Assembly: GCA_942491385.1 (NCBI GenBank)
Contig: CALOAF010000002.1
Span: forward strand, 491,875 to 555,874
Direction of reading: 5' to 3'
DNA length: 64,000 bases
DNA from: UBA6170 sp942491385
GTDB lineage: Bacteria > Chloroflexota > Anaerolineae > Anaerolineales > Anaerolineaceae
The position numbers were made by a program, and so were the translations under genes. Each line of letters begins with the position of its first letter. Position 1 is the stretch's first letter. Positions 36,690 to 45,061 of this stretch are shown here, piece after piece. The notes beneath the pieces were generated by a model. That model searched no databases. It was not told the origin of the DNA and worked only from the letters and a program-made list of their open reading frames with translations.

Positions 36690-37775
36690 TTATCGATCTG
36701 CTAAAAATATATCTCTGGACAATTTACATAAAGTGGCATAAATCAGCGCCAGGGTGTTTTTCCAATCCTCTGTCCGGGCAATTAATACTGCCGTGTGAGC
36801 ATACCGTCCCGGAACTGAAATTGATACGGACGGAATACCTCCTCGTTGCTTGTGGATTGCGCCGGCATCGGTACCACCTTTTCCCGGTTGACGGAATTGG
36901 TAAGTTATCCCCAATTCATCCCCGGTAGCTGCCAGTAAATCTATTAATCGTGGATCGGACAAAGTATGTGCGTCCAGGCGATAGATTGCCGGGCCGTGAT
37001 TCAAGCGCACATTGTACCGGCTGTTCTCTTCCTCATCCCAGACAGGTAAATCATTAGCGGGTGTGGAATCCAAAACAAAAGCGACCTCTGGATGCATGCT
37101 ATATGCAGCAATGCGTGCACCGCGTAACCCATTCTCTTCCTGAACAGTGAATGCTGCCAGCAATTCGATATGCTCCGGGGTGTGCTTTAATAATTCAATT
37201 AATGTCGCCACACCCAAACGGTCATCCAGGGCTTTACCTACCAGGCTGGGTCCCCAGGTTTCAAATCGGGTTGCAAAAGTTGCCCGATCGCCTACATTAC
37301 ATTTTTTGGAATTTCCAGGGCCCACATCAATGCGCAAGTTATCCAGCGGTATAGGTTTTTTTCTTTCTTCAGCAGTCGTGAGATGAATTGGTTTTGCGCC
37401 AATCACACCAGGGATTTTGTCTTTGCCAATCTGTACAGGTTTCCCAACCAATTGACGGTTATCGATACCCCCCACGATTTCGAACCTGAAGAGCCCTTCA
37501 CCGTCATCGTCCACCAGCATGAAGCCAACTTCATCCATATGGGCAGCAATCATTACGCGCATTGAATTTTCAACCTTGGCTTTCTTGGTGACCAGTACGT
37601 TTCCCAATGCATCCACACGGATGTCATCAGCAAGCTCTTTGACTGCTTCCATGACAATCCCACGAACTTCGCTCTCATCCCCGGAAACAGATACAGCATT
37701 GGATAGCTGTTCGAGCAGCTTAATCTGTTCTTCTCCGATTACAGGGATTTGATTTAAGATTTCTTCATTCTTCAT
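36690..37775 (-). CDS. M42-family aminopeptidase, copy 2
   Basis: A 361-residue paralogue of the neighbouring M42 proteins. It keeps AAHMDEVGFML, GKALDDRLGVA, TVQEENGLRGA, VLDSTPANDLP and the C-terminal RYAHT. The usual HTPSE is altered to HTAVL, so specificity may differ, although the metal-binding His is kept. It has a longer N-terminal helix than copy 1. The ATG overlaps the end of copy 3 by 11 bases, with GAGGTGAAAG as the ribosome binding site inside that gene. Confidence 0.92.
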   Translation of the reverse strand: MKNEEILNQIPVIGEEQIKLLEQLSNAVSVSGDESEVRGIVMEAVKELADDIRVDALGNVLVTKKAKVENSMRVMIAAHMDEVGFMLVDDDGEGLFRFEIVGGIDNRQLVGKPVQIGKDKIPGVIGAKPIHLTTAEERKKPIPLDNLRIDVGPGNSKKCNVGDRATFATRFETWGPSLVGKALDDRLGVATLIELLKHTPEHIELLAAFTVQEENGLRGARIAAYSMHPEVAFVLDSTPANDLPVWDEEENSRYNVRLNHGPAIYRLDAHTLSDPRLIDLLAATGDELGITYQFRQPGKGGTDAGAIHKQRGGIPSVSISVPGRYAHTAVLIARTEDWKNTLALIYATLCKLSRDIFLADR

Positions 37776-38838
37776 CTTTCACCTCATCCCAGGTAATTTT
37801 TTCCATAAAATCAACCTCAAGACGGACGATCGTCTCTGCCAATAAACGACCTGCCCGTTCCATATCTTTTAATGCAATCATTTCCACCGGTGTGTGCATA
37901 TATCGCAAGGGAATGCCAATGACCATCGTTGGGTATCCGCCTGCCGTCACCTGCATCGCGTATGCATCCGTCCCTGAATGTCTCGGAACAAATTCTTTTT
38001 GATAGGGGATCTCTAGCTGTTCAGCCACATCCAGAAATTTCTTATGAATATAGGGGTGAGCATTGGGTCCCCATGCCAGTGTTGGTCCTCTAGAGAAGCT
38101 AACAGATTGCCAATCATTAGCACCTGGGCCTTTGGCAAAGGTCACATCAATGGCAACCGCCACTGTAGGATCAATTTCGAATGGTGAGGTAAAGCCACCT
38201 CCCATGGTTTCCTCTTCCTGGACAGTTGCAACAGCCCAGACATCCCAGGCGTGGACCATGTGTTGTAATTCCTGCAGGCAATAGGTAATGGCAGCTATAG
38301 ATATGCGGTTATCCAGGCTGTGGCCAACGATCGTTCTGCCGGAAAGTTCCATGGGTTCTTGCGCGAAAGAAGCCAAATCACCGATTGTCACCAGTTGGTT
38401 TACTTCGTCTTCCTCCAATCCGGTATCAATAAATAAATGCTCCATGGCAACCGATTTTCCTCGTTGGTTTGGATCCAACAGATAATCCGGAGGTTGTACG
38501 ACAATCGCTGGCAAATTGCGCTGACCATGCACAATTACCCGTAAACCGGGTAAAATCCGCGGATCAACACCACCAACTTCAGTAAACCGTAACAAGCCAT
38601 CCTGGATGCCGGTGATCATTAATCCAATCGCATCCATATGGGCAGCCAATAAAATACTGGGACGTGGATCCGGACCGGAACCACGTCGAAATCCATGTAA
38701 ACTACCCATGGGGCTGACACTGATTTCATCAACCAGGGGCTGCCAGGCTGCTGTGATGACTTCCCGCGCAGGCGCTTCGTAACCGGACAATCCTGGTAAT
38801 GAGATCAGCTTTAAAAGTGTATCTTTGAGTTCAGACAT
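37765..38838 (-). CDS. M42-family aminopeptidase, copy 3
   Basis: A 357-residue paralogue and the first of the three in transcription order. Metal-site strings are AAHMDAIGLMI (Ala replaces the usual Glu after His-x-Asp), GHSLDNRISIA, TVQEEETMGGG, AIDVTFAKGP and RYMHTPVEMIA. All metal ligands are present. The HMDAIG change and the TMGGG variant suggest a specificity class different from copy 1. The three copies could assemble into mixed or separate TET particles with complementary specificities, as described for archaeal TET1-3. Confidence 0.92.
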   Translation of the reverse strand: MSELKDTLLKLISLPGLSGYEAPAREVITAAWQPLVDEISVSPMGSLHGFRRGSGPDPRPSILLAAHMDAIGLMITGIQDGLLRFTEVGGVDPRILPGLRVIVHGQRNLPAIVVQPPDYLLDPNQRGKSVAMEHLFIDTGLEEDEVNQLVTIGDLASFAQEPMELSGRTIVGHSLDNRISIAAITYCLQELQHMVHAWDVWAVATVQEEETMGGGFTSPFEIDPTVAVAIDVTFAKGPGANDWQSVSFSRGPTLAWGPNAHPYIHKKFLDVAEQLEIPYQKEFVPRHSGTDAYAMQVTAGGYPTMVIGIPLRYMHTPVEMIALKDMERAGRLLAETIVRLEVDFMEKITWDEVKDEE

Positions 38839-38873
38839 AAGCCTTCCTTCTATCAGGTATTTTAATCCTCAGA

Positions 38874-39311
38874 TCAAGGTGTGTTCTCAACCTCAGGCGT
38901 ATTTGTAAAGGTAGATGTAGGTGATACAAGTGGCGGTGGCAATGTATTCGTTTCGGTTGGCGGCAGTTTAGTGGCAGTCATGGTTGCAGTGCCGGTTATA
39001 GTTGAAGTTGCCGTAATCGTTCTCGTACGGGTGGCAAATGGAGTATAGGTCACCGTTGGGGTCCAGGTTTCAGTAACTGTTGCTGTTGGCGTTGCAGAAG
39101 GAAATATGACTGGTGATGGGAGCGTAAGAGGGGGTGCGCTGGTGTATGTAAGTGTCGGGGAGGTGGTAATGGTTGGTGTTTTTGTGGGTTGATTTAACCC
39201 GTTGCCAACCTGCAGAAACATAACCCCAACACAATAACAGGCCACCGATGCAACAATGATGGTTACTAGAATCGATCGTGTTCTTATCCGTTGTTCTGAT
39301 TTTAAAGCCAT
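38874..39311 (-). CDS. Thr/Pro-rich membrane-anchored protein, unknown
   Basis: A 145-residue protein with a short basic N-terminus and one membrane helix (about 14-35), followed by about 105 residues that are mostly Thr, Pro, Ser and Val in TPTxT-like units, a mucin-like tail. Low complexity makes alignment uninformative. It may be an anchored surface spacer. It lies 35 bases upstream of the M42 operon and could be its first gene, with no clear internal promoter between them. Confidence 0.55.
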   Translation of the reverse strand: MALKSEQRIRTRSILVTIIVASVACYCVGVMFLQVGNGLNQPTKTPTITTSPTLTYTSAPPLTLPSPVIFPSATPTATVTETWTPTVTYTPFATRTRTITATSTITGTATMTATKLPPTETNTLPPPLVSPTSTFTNTPEVENTP

Positions 39312-39462
39312 TTTTTTCCTGATCTATCAAATCCTAACACGCGTAAACAGCTCTGGCAAGGTACTTTAACCTGGCATCCAGTTATTCAGACGTATTATGA
39401 TTTTAACTCATTATCCAGAATCAATTTCAAATTATGGAACTTTCTGTCGAATGAATAAAATA

Positions 39463-40404
39463 TTACTTTAATTTTGTTTTTTGTTGAATCAAGCTAATTT
39501 CCTGTTTTACCGCTTCATACAGGCTCTCAGCCCTTAAATCTTCAATGGAATAGCAAGGCGATAGTAAGTTATCAGCCAGGGCTTGAGCTAAACCGCGATC
39601 AAAGGCAGGGTGTTCCAGGTTAATTACCACACTATGGACATCCTCTTCCGCAATTAAACGCGAAATCTGATAGGCCTCTGGCAAGGGACCTAGTTTGTTT
39701 CCAATGGCCACATTCCCAGCGCCATCCGTTAATAAAACCATCAGTGGTATAACGTCCGGCATGGTAATTTTTTCCCGCATTAGCACTTCATAGGCCAGCC
39801 GCATACCAGCAGACAAAGGTGTTTTCCCACCTACCGGGATATCCTGCAAGGCTCGTTGTGCCATCATGACAGAATTGGTCGGTGACAAAACCAAGGTTGC
39901 CCGGTCTTTTTGAAAGACTATCATACCAACCCGATCACGTCGTTGGTATGCATCGTTTAATAAGGAAAGGATGGCTCCTTTAGCGGCTGCCATTCTTTCA
40001 GCCACTGCCATTGACCAGGAGGCGTCCACCACAAATAAAATCAAGTTAGCGGTTCTGCGGACTCTGATTTTGCGCATGTAATCCTGAGGTTGAATGGCAA
40101 AGGCTACTTTTTTTCGCTGTTCCGCCCTACGATTCTGGAAGGGGGCAGCCGCCCTGATGGTGGCATCAAAAGCCAGGTCGTCTGCTTTCCCTGCAGATGG
40201 TTTTGATTGGATATAGCGCCCACGTTTTCGTTGAGTACGGGTCATTGAGCGACGGCCGGCCCGTTGGCGCAAAATTTTATCCAAAGGAGTGTTCAACCGA
40301 CGAGGGGAAAAAGCAGCACCGGTTTTAATTTTTTGACCACCTTCCCACCAATTGGAATTTGCATCCTGAAATACTGAAGATGGATCAGGAACAGCATCCC
40401 CCAT
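39463..40404 (-). CDS. VWA-domain, ChlD/BchD-like part of the chelatase locus
   Basis: A 313-residue protein from its own ATG. The VWA MIDAS is DASWSM (127-132) with GGKTPLSAG (Thr) and LLTDGAG (Asp), as in the C-terminal part of Mg- or Co-chelatase D subunits. Residues 1-110 are a basic and Pro-rich linker. This reading frame stays open upstream, through the stop of the ATPase gene, to the A9 run at 40442-40450. A -1 frameshift there would join it to the ATPase as a 694-residue ChlD-type protein. No strong ribosome binding site precedes the internal ATG at 40404, which favours the fused product. Confidence 0.85.
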   Translation of the reverse strand: MGDAVPDPSSVFQDANSNWWEGGQKIKTGAAFSPRRLNTPLDKILRQRAGRRSMTRTQRKRGRYIQSKPSAGKADDLAFDATIRAAAPFQNRRAEQRKKVAFAIQPQDYMRKIRVRRTANLILFVVDASWSMAVAERMAAAKGAILSLLNDAYQRRDRVGMIVFQKDRATLVLSPTNSVMMAQRALQDIPVGGKTPLSAGMRLAYEVLMREKITMPDVIPLMVLLTDGAGNVAIGNKLGPLPEAYQISRLIAEEDVHSVVINLEHPAFDRGLAQALADNLLSPCYSIEDLRAESLYEAVKQEISLIQQKTKLK

Positions 40405-40436
40405 TTCTGGAATCTCAGTGGTCGACTCACCCCCGG

Positions 40437-40450
40437 TTAAGTTTTTTTTT
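40437..40450 (-). other. A9 slippery run and adjacent stop: candidate programmed -1 frameshift site
   Basis: On the coding (minus) strand nine consecutive A residues (plus-strand T run 40442-40450) are followed by C, and the 0-frame reads GAA AAA AAA ACT TAA, stopping at 40437-40439. Reading one base back at this run continues AAA AAC TTA ACC GGG into the VWA frame without a stop. The run allows both ribosomal slippage and transcriptional slippage. I do not see a strong downstream hairpin. An AGGA string lies about 17 bases upstream, somewhat far for a Shine-Dalgarno-type stimulator. Confidence 0.6.
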
Positions 40451-41546
40451 CCGCTTTTGGTTTGGATTCCTGGTTTTGATCTGGTTCCATGTCTTCACCA
40501 TCATTGCCTGAGGACCGCCCACCACTTAATTGTTCAATGCGCTCTTGTAATTCTTCCATGCTGGCAATTTCTTTTTCGAATGGGCCTCGTTTCATACGAT
40601 GTGGTAAAGCTAATTCTGCAGCTTTGGCAATATCCAGTTCAGTGATCGTAGTACGGCCTTCAAAAGCTGCCTGTGCTCTGGCAGCTTTCAAAATCACCAG
40701 ATCTGGACGATGTCCATCTACACCCAGGGAGGCTGTCAGGGATGCAATGGTGATCAGATCACGGCTGCTATGTTGAACTTCTGGAACCAATCTTCGGGCA
40801 ACTTCTATTTGTTCTGATAATTCTATTTCATCAGCTTGAAAAGTTTCACGGAACCCTTCCGGATCGACCTCAAAGGTCATATTTCTTTCCATAATCAACA
40901 CGCGATCGCGTTTATCCAGAATGCCGTGAATCTCAACCGATAAGGCAAATCGGTCCAAAAGCTGAGGACGCAAATCACCTTCCTCAGGATTCATAGTGCC
41001 TACCAGAATAAATCGGGCAGGGTGAACAAAAGAGATACCTTCCCGTTCAACGATGTTCATACCCATGGCTGCTGAGTCCAGCAAAACATCTACGACATGA
41101 TCATCCAACAAATTAACTTCATCGATGTATAGCAATCCACGGTTGGCAGCTGCTAAAACGCCTGGTTCAAAGCTACGTTCTCCCTTTTGGATCGCCCGCT
41201 CAATATCCAACGTCCCAACCACGCGATCTTCTGTAGCAGAGACTGGCAGGTTAATAAAGGCGGTGGGTTTAATCGTCACTGGTAATTGTTCCCCTTTTTC
41301 ATGACGTTCAATACATTCGGTACACCAGGTATTGGGGCTACCAGGATCACAACTAAAACGACAATCTGAAACAGCTTTCACCATTGGTAATAAAGCTGCC
41401 AGTCCACGCGCCGCCGTTGATTTGGCAGTGCCACGCTCACCACGAATCAGCACACCTCCGATCCTTGGATCAATGGCATTTAAAATCAGGGCACGTTTCA
41501 TACGTTCCTGACCTACGATCGCGGTAAATGGATATATCTGTGGCAT
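40437..41546 (-). CDS. AAA+ ATPase, ChlI/BchI-like part of the chelatase locus
   Basis: A 369-residue AAA+ ATPase of the Mg/Co-chelatase I type. Walker A is GERGTAKST (36-44), Walker B is LLYIDEVNLL, sensor region RFILVGTMNPEEGDLRPQLLDRF. A four-cysteine insert (C62, C66, C75, C78) is present, seen in ChlD-like ATPase domains of bacteria with cobalt chelatases. The C-terminal 30 residues are a charged low-complexity linker ending at the A9 run. It functions as the ATP-driven ring of a metal chelatase, and its partner catalytic subunit (CobN/BchH type) is not in the window. Together with the VWA frame it looks like one gene split by a frameshift. Confidence 0.9.
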   Translation of the reverse strand: MPQIYPFTAIVGQERMKRALILNAIDPRIGGVLIRGERGTAKSTAARGLAALLPMVKAVSDCRFSCDPGSPNTWCTECIERHEKGEQLPVTIKPTAFINLPVSATEDRVVGTLDIERAIQKGERSFEPGVLAAANRGLLYIDEVNLLDDHVVDVLLDSAAMGMNIVEREGISFVHPARFILVGTMNPEEGDLRPQLLDRFALSVEIHGILDKRDRVLIMERNMTFEVDPEGFRETFQADEIELSEQIEVARRLVPEVQHSSRDLITIASLTASLGVDGHRPDLVILKAARAQAAFEGRTTITELDIAKAAELALPHRMKRGPFEKEIASMEELQERIEQLSGGRSSGNDGEDMEPDQNQESKPKAEKKT

Positions 41547-41744
41547 GTTTTTCCTTTATGTATTAAATTCACAGGCTGTAGGCAGCCTGAAGGTTAGTTT
41601 ACCATCACAGGTCATCTCCGACAACCTGTTACGTCCAAAAAAATTATACACCTGATAATATTTCAGGATGATCCATATGTTTTTTCTGCCACATTAAGAG
41701 GCTTTTATGACAAAGAATTCGATAATAAACGGTACAATAATGCT

Positions 41745-41981
41745 ATGTTTCCAAATCTTGAAACCATCGGCCGCTGGATAGTCCTCTTTGGTCTGGCGAT
41801 TACCATCATAGGCGCTGGAATTTGGGTAATTTCACGCTTCACCGGTTGGGAAAAATTTCCAGGAACCATCAAATGGCAAAGTGGAAATCTCACATGTGTG
41901 ATTCCAATACTTGGTTCCATCATCATTAGTATTTTGCTCACATTAGTGTTAAATTTGATGACAAGATGGGGTAATCGTTAA
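41745..41981 (+). CDS. DUF2905-family small membrane protein
   Basis: A 78-residue protein with two membrane helices. The family pattern is visible: an N-terminal helix (GRWIVLFGLAITIIGAGIWVI), a central FPGTIKWQSGNLTCVIPILGS segment (normally LPGDIxxxxGNxxxxFPLGTS), then a second helix. Function is unknown. TACAAT at 41733-41738 is only 6 bases from the ATG, so the mRNA may be leaderless. Confidence 0.8.
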   Translation: MFPNLETIGRWIVLFGLAITIIGAGIWVISRFTGWEKFPGTIKWQSGNLTCVIPILGSIIISILLTLVLNLMTRWGNR

Positions 41982-42033
41982 TGGATGGCATAGCTCCGCT
42001 TGACAGCTCGTTTTCAAAAGTTATGATGAGAAA

Positions 42034-43359
42034 TTGAAGGTGAACAGGTCATTGTTTAGCCAAGCCAAAACCCGTAAATTATTTGCATTCCTGTTCCCTG
42101 TACAACCAGGTGTTCCGGACTATTTACGATCCAACATTCGCCACCTGATTTGGGATATTGGCTGGTGGGGGTTATTAAATGGAAGCACTCTGTCTTTTAT
42201 GACCATTTATGCCGCTCGAATCGGCGCAAATACCACCCAGATCGGTCTGATCACAGCGATGCCTGCAGCCATCAACCTGATGCTGGCCTTACCTGCTGGT
42301 AGTTGGCTAAAAACCAGACCCATCGATAAATCTGTCTTCTGGAGTGTGGTTGGTCAGCGGATTTTTTATTTTTTAATGATTTTTTTGCCCTGGTTAATGC
42401 GAGATATGCTGCAAGTCTGGATGCTGATTTTATTTACCCTGCTCATGAGCATTCCCGGATCAGCTGTCGCTGTGGGATTCAACGCATTATTCGCCAGCGC
42501 AATTCCAGGTCGCTATCGCGGTGTGGTTGCCGGACGACGGAATGCTGTGTTTGCCATCACCTCCATCATCTCCGCCTTGGGATGCGGACAAATTTTAACT
42601 GTCATACCTTTTCCACTTAATTACCAGGTTGTTTTTGCGATTGGTTTTATTGGTGCATTAATGAGCACCGTGCATTTGAAATTTATTCACCCGGTCGCAG
42701 ACAAATATCAGACCGAGATCGATACCCCCAGAATCAACTTCAAAAAGATTGACCAAAATGCAAAAGGTTTTTTGAAAAAATTCTGGTTTGAAATCATCCG
42801 GAAATTTCATATTGATATTCTACAAGGTGTCTTTGCCCGTTCCCTGGGATTATTAACATTTTTCCACATGGCGCATTACCTGGCAATTCCAATATTTCCA
42901 GTATTTACCGTCAATGTTCTGGGTTTATCTGATAGTGTATTAAGTTTAGGTAATGCGCTTTTCTATGTCACCATGTTCTTCGGATCAACCCAGGTCGGAA
43001 AACTGAGTTCCCTTTTCGGCAACAAGAAACTTACCGGTATTGGTATTTGTATGTTGGGGCTTTATCCGGCGTTCCTGTCTTTTGCTCAAGGGGCATTCCT
43101 TTATTACCTGGCATCTTTTCTGGGAGGATTTGCCTGGGCTTTGGTAAATGCCGCCATGCTCAATTATCTCTTGGAAAAGGTTCCTGTCAGCGACCGTACT
43201 GGCTATCTGGCCTGGTTCACGCTCGCAGCCAACGCTGCCATTCTGATTGGTACTATAATCGGCCCGGTCATTGGCAACACCATCGGCTTATCTGCTGCGC
43301 TGTTATTATTTGCGATTCTCCGCACAACATCCGGATTGGCACTGTTAAAGTGGGGCTAA
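42034..43359 (+). CDS. MFS transporter
   Basis: A 441-residue, 12-helix major facilitator with no close named subfamily that I recognise. Features are WDIGWWGLLNGSTLSFMTIYAARIGANTTQIGLITAMPAA in the first helices, and a long middle loop between halves (KYQTEIDTPRINFKKIDQNAKG). Substrate unknown. The start is a TTG at 42034 with a possible GTG at 42040. It converges with the MFS gene at 44582 and their ends overlap by 4 bases. Confidence 0.8.
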   Translation: MKVNRSLFSQAKTRKLFAFLFPVQPGVPDYLRSNIRHLIWDIGWWGLLNGSTLSFMTIYAARIGANTTQIGLITAMPAAINLMLALPAGSWLKTRPIDKSVFWSVVGQRIFYFLMIFLPWLMRDMLQVWMLILFTLLMSIPGSAVAVGFNALFASAIPGRYRGVVAGRRNAVFAITSIISALGCGQILTVIPFPLNYQVVFAIGFIGALMSTVHLKFIHPVADKYQTEIDTPRINFKKIDQNAKGFLKKFWFEIIRKFHIDILQGVFARSLGLLTFFHMAHYLAIPIFPVFTVNVLGLSDSVLSLGNALFYVTMFFGSTQVGKLSSLFGNKKLTGIGICMLGLYPAFLSFAQGAFLYYLASFLGGFAWALVNAAMLNYLLEKVPVSDRTGYLAWFTLAANAAILIGTIIGPVIGNTIGLSAALLLFAILRTTSGLALLKWG

Positions 43360-44582
43360 GCCAACCTGATTTGCGGTTGGTTGATATCCTGATTTTTTAA
43401 TCTTCTGGCAAGCAAGAAATAAAAGAAAATACTGATAAACCCCGCTGCCCCAGCCGCAAACCAGGGTGCATGAGGTGAAATGGTGTCACTTAAAATTCCA
43501 CCCGTCAGTGGCCCGATGCCACTGGCAACCCCCCAGGTCATTCCATGGATACTCATATAGCGACCACGTTTATCCGCAGGTGCCAGATTGGCAGAAAAAG
43601 TGGTGGCAGTCGGAACCATTATCAATTCCCCGGTGGTCATAACCACCATTGCCAGCCAGAATGTCCAAAACCCAGCACCGAATCCAATCATGATGGCCGC
43701 TATTCCATAAAAGAAAGCCCCCACTGCAATCATTTGAATGGGTTTTCGAATTTTCGTCCAGCGGGTGACAAACATCTGTAAGGTAACCACCATTATCGCA
43801 TTGGTGGCGGGAATAAACCCATACAGACTTTCCGGAACCCCATAATTTTGTTTGGCATAAACAGCCAATAAAACCCAAATCATGGAGGCGGTGATGGTCG
43901 TAAGTGTAAATGTCAGGTTAAATTGGATGAATGGTTTATCCTTAAATATTTGCCCGTACCCTCCAAACCGTTCCTTAATTTTTAGGGTATCAGAGGTTGT
44001 CGGTAATGTCTCTCTGGCTCTAAATGCTAATAAGAGACTATACGCAATCAATCCGGTGGCCGCCAGATAAAATGCCACTGAATAAGAAGCCGATGCGATA
44101 AACCCGCCAATCGCAGGACCTAGTGCAATACCAAGATTATTGCTCATTCTTAGCAGGGAATAGCCATCACTTCTTTTTTGAGGGGGCAGCATATCAGCCA
44201 TCATGGCATCTGAGCCAACTTGATATAGCGGGTTAAAAACACCCCGTAAAGCCATTAAAACAACGAAGGCTGGCATTGTATCAGCCGTGCTCATGAGAAG
44301 ATAACATGCGCCATTTCCAGCCAGGCTAATCACCATCACCCATTTCCTCCCCAACCGATCTATGACCGGGCCGGCAATGAATGAAAATAACAGACTGGTG
44401 ATTGAATTGATAGTCATCAGACTGGTGACAACAGCCAGGGATACCACCAATGTTTCACTGACGTAGATCATCAGAAACGGCCAGATCATGCTTGAACCGA
44501 ACGTGCTGATGAGCATTCCAAATGCCATCAGCCAGAATTGACTCGGATATTCCTGCTTTGTGCGATGGATTGATGCTAGCAT
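43356..44582 (-). CDS. MFS transporter, drug-exporter type
   Basis: A 408-residue major facilitator. Motif A reads GPVIDRLGRKWVMVIS, and VTSLMTINSITSLLFSFIAG precedes it. The pattern fits the DHA1-type multidrug exporters. There is no local regulator to hint at an inducer. It is convergent with the preceding MFS gene. Confidence 0.8.
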   Translation of the reverse strand: MLASIHRTKQEYPSQFWLMAFGMLISTFGSSMIWPFLMIYVSETLVVSLAVVTSLMTINSITSLLFSFIAGPVIDRLGRKWVMVISLAGNGACYLLMSTADTMPAFVVLMALRGVFNPLYQVGSDAMMADMLPPQKRSDGYSLLRMSNNLGIALGPAIGGFIASASYSVAFYLAATGLIAYSLLLAFRARETLPTTSDTLKIKERFGGYGQIFKDKPFIQFNLTFTLTTITASMIWVLLAVYAKQNYGVPESLYGFIPATNAIMVVTLQMFVTRWTKIRKPIQMIAVGAFFYGIAAIMIGFGAGFWTFWLAMVVMTTGELIMVPTATTFSANLAPADKRGRYMSIHGMTWGVASGIGPLTGGILSDTISPHAPWFAAGAAGFISIFFYFLLARRLKNQDINQPQIRLA

Positions 44583-44769
44583 ACCTGCTCCTGAATAAAA
44601 AGCAATCGTCTCTCCCTGCCCTGAAATTCGGATCAGATCTTTGCTAAATTTCTGTGCGAAATCATCCGGATTTTAACACGCTCAACCAAATTACAACAGG
44701 TATCTCTTGCCAAATGAAAAATACCCTTGTGGTAAAATTCATACAAATCTTCCTGGATGAGGAGTAAAA

Positions 44770-44991
44770 ATGGTTAGTCAGGATTTATTGGATATATTGC
44801 GCTGCCCGGCCTGTGTACGAGAAAAAGAAGGCAACCTTGAACTGGTGAAAGAAACCTGGCTGGTTTGCCAGGATTGTGATCGAAAATACCCCATCGTGGA
44901 TGATATCCCCGTGATGTTAATTGATGAGGGTGATAAATGGGTCGCCACGAAAAAAGAAGATTTGCCGGTTCCTCCTCCACCAATGAATTAA
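44770..44991 (+). CDS. Trm112-family zinc protein
   Basis: A 73-residue protein of the Trm112/YcaR family. The string LLDILRCPAC, then CQDCDRKYPIVDDIPVMLIDE, gives two CxxC pairs for one zinc and the conserved IPVML segment. In bacteria it is a small partner or activator of methyltransferases, as in eukaryotes. GAGGAGT precedes the ATG. The LCP gene starts 70 bases after its stop. Confidence 0.9.
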   Translation: MVSQDLLDILRCPACVREKEGNLELVKETWLVCQDCDRKYPIVDDIPVMLIDEGDKWVATKKEDLPVPPPPMN

Positions 44992-45061
44992 TCCTAATTG
45001 GAGTTGGAAACATTTGCTGTCTATCACAGCATGGTGATCCATCTATCCGATTGAGCTGAGA

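Noticed and set aside
38874..39311. Thr/Pro-rich protein as an adhesin
   Set aside because: Low-complexity composition gives no support for a specific binding role.
40404..40437. Downstream stem-loop or pseudoknot to stimulate the frameshift
   Set aside because: I found only short GTG/CAC-type pairings after the A9 run. No convincing strong structure was seen by eye; folding software would be needed.
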